From Flectonema sp. DT1601 (lineage: Eukaryota; Euglenozoa; Diplonemea; Diplonemida; Diplonemidae): 64,000 nucleotides of DNA. Below the pieces are notes generated by a model, which made no database searches, was not told the DNA's origin, and saw only the letters and a program-made list of their open reading frames with translations. Positions 18,713 through 30,409 of the stretch are shown here, piece by piece (within the stretch, counting starts at the first letter, position 1; the number at the start of each line of letters is the position of its first letter). The stretch covers positions 496,001 to 560,000 of the forward strand of contig OZ025818.1 in the NCBI GenBank assembly GCA_964019425.1, written 5' to 3'. Made by a program: the position numbers and the translations under genes.

Positions 18713-18863
18713 CTTGTGTTATCTGAAGAAAAAATATAATACAATGGGTGTCAAATTGATTTGTTTAAAAATGCGAAAACGCAATAGAATAGCTGAGTAT
18801 TCACATCAGAGCCTTGCCCTGCTTACCAAAGTTGCAACTATCAAATGTCACTCACTCATCAGG

Positions 18864-19451
18864 TTATTTATTGTATGGAGGCTGTGTGAGTGTCTGATCA
18901 ATATTCTCCAACATGTCAATTAATTTATTCTTCTCGAGAGTGTACGTTTGGTGTGTTTCAGACACTTCATCAGCCTTCAGCTGTATATAATTATATTCCA
19001 GACGGCGGATATACGTACCATACACAAGAACAATAGTGAGCAAGCTGGAACAGAAGCAATGGGTGTTGAAGGCGCGAAGCATCCTATCCGAGCGGAAAGC
19101 AGGTCGTAGCTGAGCGACGACTTTGATCTCAGGCTTTGGTCCCCGCAACCACCTGACGTTAAATATTGTGTCCTCAGGAAGGGCTGCTTTTCTAAAATAT
19201 GAGTTGCCAGCATAGGCGAGCATTGCTGAACCACCCAGAACGTGTCCTATCCATTTTTTGTTTGCTGTTCCCGCCTGCAGAGTCACTGCGTTCATATCCT
19301 TTTCTGAGTCTTCAGTTAGTTGTTTGTAAAATTGAAGTCCATTGTCGAGATCGTCTTTTATTTTTTGAATATCTTTCTTAGTCAGCAGCTTACCCACCCC
19401 GTCCTCGTTAACTTCGTGAAGTCCGCTACTGTTATGAAAATACTTTGACAT
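18864..19451 (-). CDS. Unrecognised 195-residue membrane protein
   Basis: The N-terminal half is charged and predicted helical (KKDIQKIKDDLDNGLQFYKQ). One clear membrane segment (about residues 132-151, FCSSLLTIVLVYGTYI) and a possible weaker one near 68-85 follow, then a charged helical end. No family was recognised. Two basic stretches (RWLRGPKPEIK and RSDRMLR) precede the membrane segment. An inner-membrane mitochondrial or ER protein would fit, but nothing fixes the location. A TTCTTCTTCCCAG acceptor lies 13 nt upstream of the ATG, which supports the start. Confidence 0.75.
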   Translation of the reverse strand: MSKYFHNSSGLHEVNEDGVGKLLTKKDIQKIKDDLDNGLQFYKQLTEDSEKDMNAVTLQAGTANKKWIGHVLGGSAMLAYAGNSYFRKAALPEDTIFNVRWLRGPKPEIKVVAQLRPAFRSDRMLRAFNTHCFCSSLLTIVLVYGTYIRRLEYNYIQLKADEVSETHQTYTLEKNKLIDMLENIDQTLTQPPYNK

Positions 19452-19637
19452 CCTTTTGATAAATCTGGGAAGAAGAACTTAAAAACAAACACCACAGGAA
19501 ACAGTCAGTTGGGATCAGCGCCAGCTTACAATAAAAGTGGATAAACAGCTGCAGATGAGTGTAACTGTTAGGAGTTATGTCACTAAAAGTGATTTATTCA
19601 ATTTTAGTTTCGTAGCTATCACAGGCAGATAGCTGCC

Positions 19638-21435
19638 TCAAACTTCATCATCGTTGTCATCTTTATCATCTTCAACAGAACTTTCATCATTCTGAATAGG
19701 CTCAGCAGGCATGTTGGACTGATTTATTGCCATCTGCAACTTCAGTGCATCCAAGCGAGGCATCTGTCGCATGGCATAAAGTGAGTTGGGGAGCATATTG
19801 TGACAGGAGGCGAGAATGTCACCAGTTGAGAGCAATGGATTAGATTTGATTCCATCGAAGATGTGCTTTGAAGTGAGAAGCTGAGCTCCGATTTCATAAC
19901 GAGCAGAAGCCGAATGAGAAATATCACCGGCTTGAAAAGGTCTCGATGGAGAGTTTGAGAAACTGACTTCAAACTGATGCGTCTTTGACATCGAAACCTT
20001 CACCCGATATCCTACCTCGTCAGAAACACCCGGCGTGTGATATTGCTTTTTTCTCTTCAGTCGTATGGCTGACAGACGGAACGAAGTCTGCTGAGGAAAT
20101 TCAGCATCGCTTCGAACATGAAATGTCAAAGCTTCTTTATCAAAAATTATCTGGGAGCAGATTTGACACGCGATTCCATAACTGGCAGAATCCTGAGGAA
20201 CGTTGTCAGTTGTTCTGATGTCATAACGTAAATCATAACCACCAGGTATGATCATATCAACAACAGCATGCTTCATTGATCTGTCTTTGACTTTTACTAC
20301 TTGAAGTCCTTCTTCGCTATTAACACAAGTAATTCTGTATCCTTGTCCTCTCACGTTTATGTGCAGTTGCAGTACTTCACTCGAAGTCACTTCAAATCTC
20401 TCAAGTTGCCCTGCGATCCTGTTATACTCAGAGACGGTAACAGAATCGATAAATGCAGTCCCTCGGTTGACGTTTTCATTAAATATTCCGCACACCTGGT
20501 ACGCTGTTGTAATATCCTCAGGAGGTGTGAAGTCATCAAGTAGGGAGCAGTGAAGTGTTTTTCTGCCCAAACGGATTCGGTGGCGTATGTTCACAGACCT
20601 GTTTGAGTGAGGTGAGAGAAGAAACAACTGGGGGCGACACATTTCAGGAAATGCGGCGACTCACGCTATTTTCTGCCACACAAATTGAAGCCTAGTCTAA
20701 AAAACTAATAAGAATCTGAACATACTTTTTGTCAGGCGGTGCCATACTAATACGAGCTTTGATGCGTCCCATGGCTGACCAGAGGAACTGCTTCGCTATT
20801 GGATAAGCGTCAAGTATCGTTCTGACTGTGCAAACAGCTGTACCAGAGTGTGCAGTGAAATCAGGAACAGTATCTTCAAGTTCTGTATTGATATCTATGT
20901 AATACTGACCAGTCCCTGGGATTGGTACAAGTTGTATTTTATTGCAATCATCAGGAGGACAGACGAGAAGTATGCGAAACTGCGACTGATGACGTCCTCG
21001 AAAATTTCTTGTTCTTTGAGCTCTCCGATTTTGCAGGTTCGATGGACCATTTAGTAGTGCATAAGCACTAGAAAGCACTCCGCCATTGACGTCCTCTAAA
21101 TCCTCTTCTTCGCTAGCTGATGAGTTGTCTGCAGAGTGGTCTTCCACGTTAGATATTCTTTTTACGTCTTCACTTTGAGTTTCTTTCTTATTTTTAATTG
21201 CGACGTCTTCTTCATCTTCGCTTTCACTAACATACAGCTTGTGATTAATAGCTTCGCGCTTAGCGGCAGCAGCTTCACGTGCTGCCTCTGCCTGGTCTTC
21301 TTCTGACCTCCAGAATACCGAATACGGTTTCTCAGTTCGACACAACTCACTCCAGCTTGAGATTGTCAGCCAGCCACCGCCACCCTCGCCACGGTCTTCG
21401 CCGAATGTGAATATTTCATTTGTGATGTCAGCCAT
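19638..21435 (-). CDS. Unrecognised 556-residue protein, one intron
   Basis: Exons 21435-20726 and 20598-19638 are joined across a 127-nt intron (20725-20599) with GTATGT at its 5' end and a pyrimidine-rich TTTCTTCTC...AAACAG at its 3' end. Splicing turns ...APPDKK into SVNIRHRIR... in frame. The protein has a Gly-rich N-terminus (GEDRGEGGGGW), an Ala-rich helix, a long acidic Ser/Glu region (about 75-120), then roughly 370 residues of beta-rich sequence and an acidic tail (SSVEDDKDDNDDEV). The beta-rich part has an internal-repeat feel, possibly jelly-roll or C2-like modules, but I cannot name a family. An acceptor (CCTTGTCAG) lies 6 nt before the ATG. Confidence 0.8.
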
Positions 21436-21778
21436 GAAGACCTGACAAGGAAGTAACTAAATTGAGTAGTAAATAAACAATATGAGTACCGAGTGACTAT
21501 CTTCAAACAAACAGCACCAACCTGTCGGGTGTGAAGAAAAGTATAGCCCGCCTCGACCTGACGATAAAGTTGCAAGAAAGCTCAAATAAAGGAATCCACA
21601 CCTAACCATGTAAATGGCGGCGGGAGTGTGTAAAGCAGTGAGTTAGAACACAAACTACCATCAACAGCAACGTTATGCCGGGGAATGTGTGTCCTTCCAG
21701 CCGTAACCATCATTTTAATAAAGTAATTGTACAGGTCACAGGATTGATAACTATTTGTGAGTTGTACTCTCCAAACAA
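21436..21778. other. Intergenic, about 340 bp
   Basis: Contains the trans-splice acceptor of the gene to the left (CAG ending at 21442) and the presumed 3' UTR of the SHIPPO-repeat gene. No other feature seen. Confidence 0.5.
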
Positions 21779-23764
21779 TTATTTAAAAACAGGATCATAA
21801 TCAGAAGGACCAGGTGTATCTGTTATTTGTACTTCTTTAAATCTATCAGCTTTAGGTAACGAATATGAAGGAGGTCGTCTCTTCATAGAATGTGATGTAA
21901 TAGAGGCTGTGTTGTAAGCACAAGGACCAGGAGACTTCGTGTAGCCGGGTGCTACTCCCGAAGAGATGCGTCCTGATACTACAACACGCATTGAGAGATT
22001 GTCTGCTGAGAGTCCAAACTTCCATTGGGGGGATCTTTTTACGACAGGAATATCAAATCCGAGATAGTCACCAGGACCAGGTGTTTGTCTCGTGATGGGT
22101 ATTCTCGTTGCGTCAACAACTGCCCGATGATGAGCTCGTTTCTCCTTCAACTTCTTCTTCTCCGTTTCAATCTCGCGTACCTTTGCGCTCTTGGCTTCGA
22201 TCTTCTCAACTGTCAGATACTTTCGGTATTCGTATACCTTCTTCATACGAGCAACATTCTCCAATTTGTCTTTTACTTTCATGTCATTAGTTGACTGCCG
22301 CAGTAACTTTTCTGCTCCACGGCGCCTCATCAGGGCCTCCAGATGGCGCTCTTGAGTTTCTTGTCTGTCAAGAAACTGCTGAGTCTTGGAGGATAGCAAT
22401 CGTTGAGCTTCTTCATATACCGATCGGCGTTTCATCTCTTTGACATCGTCGTTGGCACGCTTTTCCAAGATGATACTGTGGCGAGCTCTTTCGAACTCCT
22501 TTAAAGCAGTGTTGGCTTTAACTTCACGATCAAGAGCGCGTAGTACTTTCAGTTGGAGAGCTTTGGCTGACCTATCGAGTGCTGATTGCATTCTGGCTTG
22601 TTTTGCCAGAGAGTTTTGCTTTCGCTGCTCAATTGTGCTCTGACGATCCTGATCGAATTGCTTCTTTACCTGGTCTGCTCTCTCCACTCTGGCCAGAAGT
22701 TGGTTTCTTCTGCTTTCCAACACCAATTTTGATTGGCACTTTATCTGCTGCTGGCGCTCAACGTTGAGGTGAGCTCGCGTTTGATTCAGTTGTTCGATTT
22801 CCCTCTTTTTGTTTTCCATTTCTTGGCGTCGCTTTTGCTCAGTCTCTTCGTACTCTCGCTGTTTGCGGGCGAGAATGATGTGCTGCTCCCGCTTTTCTAG
22901 CTGCTTCTTCAGTTCTAAGAACTTCTGTCGAACTTCTGACTCTTCTTCTCGCTGGATCTCGTCTTTGCGCATCTGCTCCCGTTTTGATGCATCGCGAGCT
23001 CGTTCTTCTTCGAGGCGAGCTTCGCGATCTTGCTTTACCTTTTCCAATCTAACTTCATGAGTTAAACGCTGCCGCAGCATGGCCTGGTTGGCGTCAACCA
23101 GCTTACGAAGTCTGTTTTCTTCTTCTTGGAATAACGTGGATGCTCTTCTCACAATTGCTGTTGTTGGATTGGTGTTTCCGAGGCAGTTTTCTATGAGAGT
23201 TTCGCGCTCTCGGAGTAGAGCCATGTGTTTCTGTCGTCTTCTTTGCTCGTGGTGTTGAAATCTAGTTGAGCAACACTCAAGCTCGACTTTGTTTAGTGTC
23301 CTGCCGAGATGGTTTTTTGCTTCCTCATGAATAAAGACTTCGTGAGGTATAATTAACAACTCTCTAGGCTGCACTCCAAGACGTAAACATGCTTGAACTG
23401 AACGAGGGCTGTCGAGAGTGAACGGATCAGTGCAGTCATCAATGTTTAGGTTTGCAAGTGATTTGTCGGTACCTTCAGAAGTTAAGTAAGAAGCTTTCAC
23501 AGCATTACTGTCCATGCCGGTAATGTCTAAATCAACACTCCACTCTGCAGGAAGTTCCATTTTGTGCTCTTTTTGCTTCCGAACTTTCCCGACATTCGCT
23601 ACAGCTGCACCTTCTCTGGGACCACTAGCTGCACCAACTCCAGGATACCCAACTGGTCTGCTCTCAGAACTTGCTGGACGCGATCCCACATTTATCTCCT
23701 CTTTGGGATGGTCAGCTGGGATGCCTCCATTCTCCAGCAATCCTCCCTTGGAAGGAATTTTCAT
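21779..23764 (-). CDS. SHIPPO-repeat flagellar coiled-coil protein
   Basis: 661 residues from the ATG at 23764. A Gly/Pro-rich N-terminus is followed by a long, highly charged Arg/Glu/Gln coiled coil (about residues 165-545). In the last 110 residues there are three STPGR/SHIPPO-type motifs (TPGPGDY, SPGPCAY, TPGPSDY). Such repeats occur in axonemal and microtubule-inner proteins, so a flagellar microtubule role is likely. An AG acceptor (CATCTCTCACAG) 12 nt upstream decides this start over an in-frame ATG at 23824. Which specific axonemal protein it corresponds to is unclear. Confidence 0.85.
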   Translation of the reverse strand: MKIPSKGGLLENGGIPADHPKEEINVGSRPASSESRPVGYPGVGAASGPREGAAVANVGKVRKQKEHKMELPAEWSVDLDITGMDSNAVKASYLTSEGTDKSLANLNIDDCTDPFTLDSPRSVQACLRLGVQPRELLIIPHEVFIHEEAKNHLGRTLNKVELECCSTRFQHHEQRRRQKHMALLRERETLIENCLGNTNPTTAIVRRASTLFQEEENRLRKLVDANQAMLRQRLTHEVRLEKVKQDREARLEEERARDASKREQMRKDEIQREEESEVRQKFLELKKQLEKREQHIILARKQREYEETEQKRRQEMENKKREIEQLNQTRAHLNVERQQQIKCQSKLVLESRRNQLLARVERADQVKKQFDQDRQSTIEQRKQNSLAKQARMQSALDRSAKALQLKVLRALDREVKANTALKEFERARHSIILEKRANDDVKEMKRRSVYEEAQRLLSSKTQQFLDRQETQERHLEALMRRRGAEKLLRQSTNDMKVKDKLENVARMKKVYEYRKYLTVEKIEAKSAKVREIETEKKKLKEKRAHHRAVVDATRIPITRQTPGPGDYLGFDIPVVKRSPQWKFGLSADNLSMRVVVSGRISSGVAPGYTKSPGPCAYNTASITSHSMKRRPPSYSLPKADRFKEVQITDTPGPSDYDPVFK

Positions 23765-25409
23765 ATTAATATCAACCTGTGAGAGATGATTTATAATTGG
23801 TGACAAATTCAATTGGATTTTCATCACAACTCTCTTCAGCAATCGTCAAAGTGATTTCTGGGAGTAGATGTAAGTAACCAACTGATCAACAGGATTACGT
23901 CAACAACTAAATTATCATTTCAGGGGAAGGGAAGATACTTTCTCGGAATTGTAATTATTTTGTTGGGATCGTTTTTTTTTTTTTTTTTAATAACTCTGTT
24001 TCTATTTTTTCCTTATAACCCGCCCCCCTGTTACGAACACAGCCACAACAGAAAAACACTTCAACCTGGTGTGTCAGTAACACAATGAAGTCTCACCAGC
24101 CATGACTTGACTGTTATGACCTGTTTAGATTACTGAGACACGTTGAAGCTGTTTTTATCTTACGTTTAAATATCCCGAAATAGTCATGTGTGTGAACTAA
24201 CACACTTCAGTATTGTGCGCCAGTTTGTTATCAGCTGTTATTACCGTTGTGACTAATTCAGACAAGATATTTTTGCAATCGAATTAAAGATCTCTTCTCG
24301 CGAGAATCAGCAAACGATCTCCACTACAGCAATTGGTGTCACTTCTTCCGAAAAGAACATGAAGAGAAGGTACGCGTAGGGAACTACTGACGAATTGAGT
24401 CGCGAATATCTAAAGAAATAAAAGAAATTCGGTGCAAAAAAAACAAAAAAAAACTAAAAAAAATAAACGTTTTAAAAAGAGAATCTACTCAACCAATGCC
24501 ATGCGGGGACTTTTTTCACGCCAAGGCGAGATAATAATATGCCGACAGTTACTTTACTTAAATTCAAAAAATAAAACAATTCAACATCTTGGGGATGTCG
24601 AAGTAGAAATCAACTTGGAGTGATCTTAGCACACGCACAAGGCACGCACTAAATAAAAATAACAATGTTACCGCACCACTAAAAGTGAGCCATTCAACAT
24701 CTTGGGGATGTCGAAGAATAAAAATACAATTTTCCCAAAATTGGTTAACTTGTAATGTCACTAAATTGAGTATTAGCTGCCGGAGATTTGGATTTCATCA
24801 CAAAACGCATCATCGGATGGTGGGGTGAGTTAACAATAACGTTACCCGCGCTGTTTATAAAACGAATCGACTCCTCCATTGTACTCGCGGCTATCAATGA
24901 AAAGAGTTTTTTATTTTTTGCACCAAAAGAAGGGACATTTTAAAAAAAAAAAAAAAAAAAAGAAGGGAAATAATGGGACAAAAAAAGAGAAATATCACTG
25001 GCAAGTTTTTTTTTTTTTTTTTTTTTTTTTTGCGTGTTTAGTTAAGCCTCATTCAGTATGAGAAAATAAAGATTAAAAATTGTATTTCAACTTAAGGAGA
25101 AAAGTTGCTATTTTCGTAGACGTGTAAAGAACTTTTTTTTTTTAATACAGAGAGAGGAAAGCCCACGCATGCTACAGCTGAGACCATTGGTTTCCACGGG
25201 AAAGTAACAGACGATAATCACCAAGTGGATGCATTTTGTAAGATTCTCGCAGTCGGTCCAAAATACTATCAAAAACAGTTAAAATCCGAACTCACAGACC
25301 AACAGACAGTTTCTTAAGCTGAGCTGAAATGGGAAGATAACTGTTGTTTTTGGTCTATTATTCATCTTTTCAGTTTTCGGGGGAAGAAAACAGGAATCAC
25401 ATTCTTCTC
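23765..25409. other. 1.6-kb intergenic region with hairpin repeats and homopolymers
   Basis: No open frame above about 65 codons and no recognisable protein. It holds several A and T runs (for example 24942-24961 and 25006-25031), and the duplicated hairpin described separately (24579-24716). Two adjacent same-strand genes rarely sit this far apart in the array, so a non-coding RNA locus is possible. Confidence 0.5.
24579..24716. repeat. Two identical 25-bp hairpin repeats 113 bp apart
   Basis: ATTCAACATCTTGGGGATGT plus CGAAG occurs at 24579-24603 and again at 24692-24716. Each copy folds as a 9-bp stem with one mismatch (TTCAACATC with GATGTCGAA) and a TTGGG loop. The intervening sequence is not repeated, so the hairpin itself is the conserved part. 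Confidence 0.8.
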
Positions 25410-26905
25410 TTACAGCATAGCCGCTTCCATAACGTGTTTAAACAAAAGGTACGTCGGGTACAACACGAAGATCGTGGATGCGGTTGTCAACACCACCAAA
25501 TTGAATAACGAATCCTGTTTGTGTTTATGTTATCCAACTGTCACGTCATTTGAGGTACTAAAAAGATGAATAAAATAAAAAGACGTACCTTGTGGAAAGG
25601 CCAAAGCACTGGCTGTGGGTCTCCCATGAACCAAAGTAGGAGACCTACCAATGGAGGTCCGTACCCCAACACGAAGCCAACTACCTGCGGGGCAGTAATT
25701 ACGATGCCGTCAGTTACCTGCAGTGGAAACCCAGCGATACCCTTATCAACTATCGCTGTGTACAGAAACAGTGGAAGGGCTACACAAGTAAGTACATCAT
25801 AAATAGCCTGCTCTGGAGAAGCCCACAGTGCGTGGAGGGGGTTCATTCCTCCTCTGAGGAACTTCTTCTTTTCATTTTTAGTTTGTAAGTATTCCTTTGA
25901 AACGTCTTTGTCTCCTTCTGTCCAAGTTCCCTTGTAGGTTTCGGACTTTCCGAATTTCTCTCTGAGGGTTCCAAAAGTGTAGTCCCAAGGGAATCCAGCA
26001 CTTCCATAGTTGCACTCAAAGTAAGCGTGGTGAAGGTTGTGGAACTGATCGCTTTGCCAAATATCTTCAAACCCACTGTGACTCGCAGCAGGAGACACTA
26101 GCGCATGAACCAACGTCCAGATTGCAATAAAAGGATTCGCACCAAACCACATCAAAGCAGCAGCACAACTGTAGTAGTAAAGATGTTCAACTGGATGCAT
26201 GCACAGACCAGCAAAAGGTTCAATTTGAACATTTCTGTGATGCAGACTGTGGACGTGTTTGTAGATAAAACGAACGTGAATCAGACGATGGGCGAAGTAG
26301 AAATGAGTGTCACGCCAGTTTGAAGCATACGCAATTAGTAAAAAGTTAATAAGTCCCGTTGTTGACAACGAAAAGGCTTCAGAATCCGGAGTGTACGGAA
26401 CCAGACCAGACGCGTAGACGTACATTATGGCGACTTCCCAAAGACCTGATTGCATACCACCGAGAGTTGAGTAGTAAAAGTTGTGAAGCATCATTCCCTT
26501 TGTTGGTCCTTCTTCCTTTTGATCAAATGGTCTTGTCGTCCATCCGAACCAGTAGCATGTGACGTGCCAAAATCCGAAGAATAACCAAACAACTACCGTG
26601 TGAAGGAGTACTCTGTTGAGGATGACTTCTTTTGTTGGATTCTTGGCATCGGTCTCCATGTCCATCGGGAATCCGAAATAAATAATCGCAGCGATAGCAC
26701 ACCAGATAGCATTCGGAGAGAAGAATAATCTGAGGACTGGGTTCCAGTACGACAACCACCATCTTGGTGTGTTGATGATCTTCGTGAGTGAGGAATGACC
26801 AGCTGGCTTCTCTTCATCAACGTAAAGAGGTGCTCGATAGAAACTTCCCTGAACAGTTCCAATAATCCCCTCGAACATCCCAATACCTTTACGCTCTGCA
26901 GGCAT
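25410..26905 (-). CDS. Sterol-desaturase/fatty-acid hydroxylase family enzyme
   Basis: 473 residues from exons 26905-25589 and 25514-25410. The 74-nt intron (25588-25515) begins GTACGT and ends AAACAG, and the second exon adds 34 residues including a hydrophobic segment. The di-iron histidine boxes are HRLIH, HSLHH and HNLHH, with further His in CMHPVEH. Several membrane spans surround them, as in ER-membrane hydroxylases and desaturases of sterols or lipids. The substrate cannot be read from sequence. ATG follows TTACGAAG-GACAAACTAATTAAG. Confidence 0.9.
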
Positions 26906-27947
26906 CTTAATTAGTTTGTCCTTCGTAAGAGAGAATACAAATAATAATAAACTAACAACATAACATTCAATAATTCCATCGTCTGTTCTTTTTTTTTGAA
27001 GTATTTATAAACAAATCCGAAGATTATTGTCAGCGATAAGTTGAAACAGAAAATGGGGGTGACGGGGGGATGGAAAGGGCGCTGGCGCACGTTCGGTGCT
27101 TCTTTTCGGACTCACTAGAAAAAAGTTTTTAAAAAATGTTACAGTGTAAAGCTTAAAGTTATCGTCTGTTAGTAACGCAATTCTCACAGCATGGCAACGG
27201 AAACCGAACGAATGAGGAATCAGTAACTTTCAAGGTGGTGTAAAGCCAAATAAAACACTCTTGAAGGCAGCTACCAAATTCTACAAAAAGAGTCTTTAAA
27301 AAAAACACCGTTTCTAATGACCAGAAAGGGTAGTTAACATAAAGATTTCAGACACTCACTTCAGGAGGACAAAACTATTTTCTTGTTTGCGGAATAATTA
27401 TTTTAGGACTTAAGAAAGTGGGGAGTGGGAGTGTTGTATTTTTAAGAAGAAAAAAAAAAAGGTTTTCCCCCGAAAGGTTAATTTATTAAAAGTGACTACA
27501 ACTTTTTTGCAACTGCAAAAAGAAGTTTCTGTTTGCATAATCACCACTTGGTACTCAAAGAAAATAAAAGGTTTCCTTTTTTTTCTTTTTCTTTTTTTCT
27601 TTTTTTCTTTCGGTTAGTTCAGCTTAAGGTTTGTGTCGGCTCCCCAATTTGTTATTCTTCTTTCATCAGCACACAGAGTTGGCTTTTGTTTTATTTATTC
27701 GCTACTCGAAACAAACAAAAAGAAGAAGGAAAAAAAAAAAATAGTAGAAAATCGCGCGTTTAGAATGGAACAATGAGAAGAAGAGGGAAGGAGAAGGGAG
27801 TTTTGTATTTGTGAAGATGTCTAAGGTGAAAAAACTGTTTTTTATATCAAATCTCTGAGAGTCAGTTTGACTTTATCTCTTAATAAGCAACTCCCTCGTG
27901 TGTCGACACTCACACAGTTGGATAAGTACCACCACCAACAGGAACTA
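26906..27947. other. 1.0-kb intergenic region
   Basis: Contains the leader region of the hydroxylase gene and the 3' UTR side of the capping-enzyme-like gene. Alternating A-rich and pyrimidine-rich tracts (for example TTTTCTTTTTC repeats at about 27577-27610) are the only features. No ORF or RNA gene supported. Confidence 0.5.
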
Positions 27948-30010
27948 CTATCGACCTCCTCGGTGGCCACCTCTTCCCCTTCCAGAGGGTTGAGCCTTCA
28001 CTTCGACGTCATCATCAGAAACTCGCTCTACTTTCAGCTTTCGTGACTCTGGTGGAACTGGGAAATTCAGCTTCTCGAGGATTTCCTGTTTTTTTTGTTT
28101 TTGTTTTGTTTTGTTAAGTTGAGAATAATGAAAAGACCAAAGACAATAAACTAAATTAAGAAACACACATCCGGGTTAATCCAAAACTTTGACAGTTTGT
28201 AGTTTTCAACTCCAGCGACTTCCCAACAGTCAGAAGCAGACCCGAGAATATCCCAACTGTACTCACCACCAGGTGAGGTAGTCCATTGTAATCTACAAAT
28301 GGTATTCCCATCTGGAACTCCAGGTATGTGAGCTGTCCTGCCAACTTCAACTTTTACATCAGAACCCCACTCCTTGTTAGCCTGAAGGATAAATTCAGAA
28401 TCTTCTTTCTTTATCGCAAGGTGGATCTTCTTGTGCTTAGGAGCGTACCACGTGAACAAGTTAGGGTCTCCGTGAGGGATATATTTACCAGTTGGAGTGA
28501 AGGTGATTCCGACTACCGTACATTTACTATTTTGTGATTGGACAGACTTAACTAACGTCGGCATTGAATGCAATGCGTAGTATGATTTGAGACAGAGAGA
28601 AACAGTTGTTGTCGAGTCAATGGGTGCTGCGTCTTCTGTTGGCCAACGGGTTCCACGAAGGAGACCAAGACGTCTTTCAAGAGTCCAATAATCATATTTA
28701 CTCATCCTGTCACGTTTCTCACCTCCATAATAAAGCATATCTGATGCAATGAAAAGAGACTGTTGATGTTTACGTCCATCCCAACCAGACTTCGTTACAG
28801 ACATCTCTCCATCGACTGCAATAGTCAGCAAGTCTCCTGTTTCTCCATAGACTGGAGCTTTACCCATTCCGTATTCTAGGTCTCCTATTTTAGGGCTAAG
28901 TGTGCAAATTGTATCGCAAGCCTTCGGTATTAAATAAAATCTTCCTTCCTTAGGACTATGTGGAACAGCAGTGTACAACAGAACATGTTTAGCTCCGTCA
29001 CTTCTGAGTGAAATCTTGTGAGAGTCTCCAGATGGTTTTGATGCCTTGGCGTTGGTGATTTCACCGAGATCGTTTCTGTGAATTTGACCACCTTCCCGGT
29101 AGCCCGGCCACTTTGTTGTACCTGCAGACACTTTGTGTGAGAATGATGACAACACGCTGCAGTACTCAACAGGATCTGTAATCACCTTCACACCTTCGTA
29201 AGGGTTGGGTGGAGGTACTGCAAACGCCACAGTTTTTTGGTTGAAGTCACCCAAGGCACTTTCAACTTCTTTCACCTGCTCTTCAACTGGTAGTTGACAC
29301 GAAATCTCTGTCACGCACTTCATCACGTCTTTGTAAATTGATAGGTTTCCTCCTTCATTTTCTAAGTAAGCAACTTGTCGACGGGCAGTCTTGAAGTCCT
29401 GTTCACCTTCCTCTTCCATGAATGATTTTACTACAGAGTCACTCGAAGAGGTTATCAATTTGATGATGTGGCCGGGAGCAAGTTTGTGTTTTTTTAATAC
29501 ATGAGATAAGTAAAATATTATTTTAGAATTACGACACTGAACGTCAAGGAAGTAACCCTCAACAGATTTATCTGATGAAGTTGATGAGAGGAACTCATCT
29601 AAACCAGAGAGGGTGTCAAGGGTCTCTCGCCACACTGATGCGGGCGTGTTGTCGAAATTCTTTTTCCGAAGTGTCTCCGCCTCACGACGAGAGCTGTGAC
29701 CAGAATAAAATCGAGCCCTGTACTTCTGTGCTAGTTCTTTTCCAAGAGTACTAACACCAGAACCAGGAACACCGAGCAGTAGTACAACTGGCTTATTACT
29801 AATAGCCCCTGTTGTGTGACTTGCTGGCAACCAAGGCTTTGCTTCGGGATTCATATTGAAGAAGTGTTTCTTATCTTTTTTTGTTTTCCTCTGCTGGTTG
29901 TTCTTCCTCTGCAATTCCCTCCGAGCTGCTTCTCCTACAAACTCACGTGCATCAGGATTCAATCCGATAGTACTCGGCGACTTGCTCGGATTGCTCGATG
30001 ACTCAGACAT
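27948..30010 (-). CDS. Capping-enzyme-like protein: P-loop domain plus guanylyltransferase fold
   Basis: 659 residues from exons 30010-28169 and 28085-27948 (83-nt intron, GTGTGT...AACAG, joining FWINPD to EILEKL). N-terminus: adenylate-kinase-like P-loop domain (GVPGSGVST, residues 80-88) in which the Walker lysine is Val. C-terminus: guanylyltransferase motifs in order, III as VDGEM (399-403), IIIa as LFIASDMLYYGGE, IV as ITFTPTGKY and V as LFTWYAPK. Motif I, normally KxDGxR, reads RSDGAK (336-341), and the motif V lysines are absent. The tail is RGG-rich (SGRGRGGHRGGR). The fused layout is known from trypanosome TbCE1. Lost lysines suggest a non-catalytic paralogue, perhaps a cap-binding or regulatory protein. 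Confidence 0.8.
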
Positions 30011-30409
30011 CTTGTCTCCAGTCTTCCCCCTGAAAGTAAAGTTATTGTTGTTAATTATTATCAATAAAGTAATTAGCTTTGGGATGGAGAACACAATACA
30101 ATAAAACAACACCCACGTCGTTCCTCAGCAAACATATTTTAAAGTAACTCTCCTGTTCAATTAAAACATCAAAACTGAAACCTAAATAAACTGCAGCTAT
30201 GCTTTTGTACCTTTTCATGGAGTAAGGAGGTAGTCAGTTGGTACAATGAGGTATCAATAATAAGATGCAGCGTACATACGTTGCGAACTAAGTGAAGAAA
30301 GTCGTGAAAACCCTTTTTCAGCACCAAAGAGTGCAAATTGGAGCAAAGGTTGAGCTTCTTCACGCATCACACTGGTTGAGATCAAAGCATCAGATGCCAG
30401 TCATCATAA
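30011..30409. other. Intergenic, about 400 bp
   Basis: Contains the acceptor TTTACTTTCAG (G at 30030) for the capping-enzyme-like gene and the 3' UTR of the next gene. No other feature seen. Confidence 0.5.
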
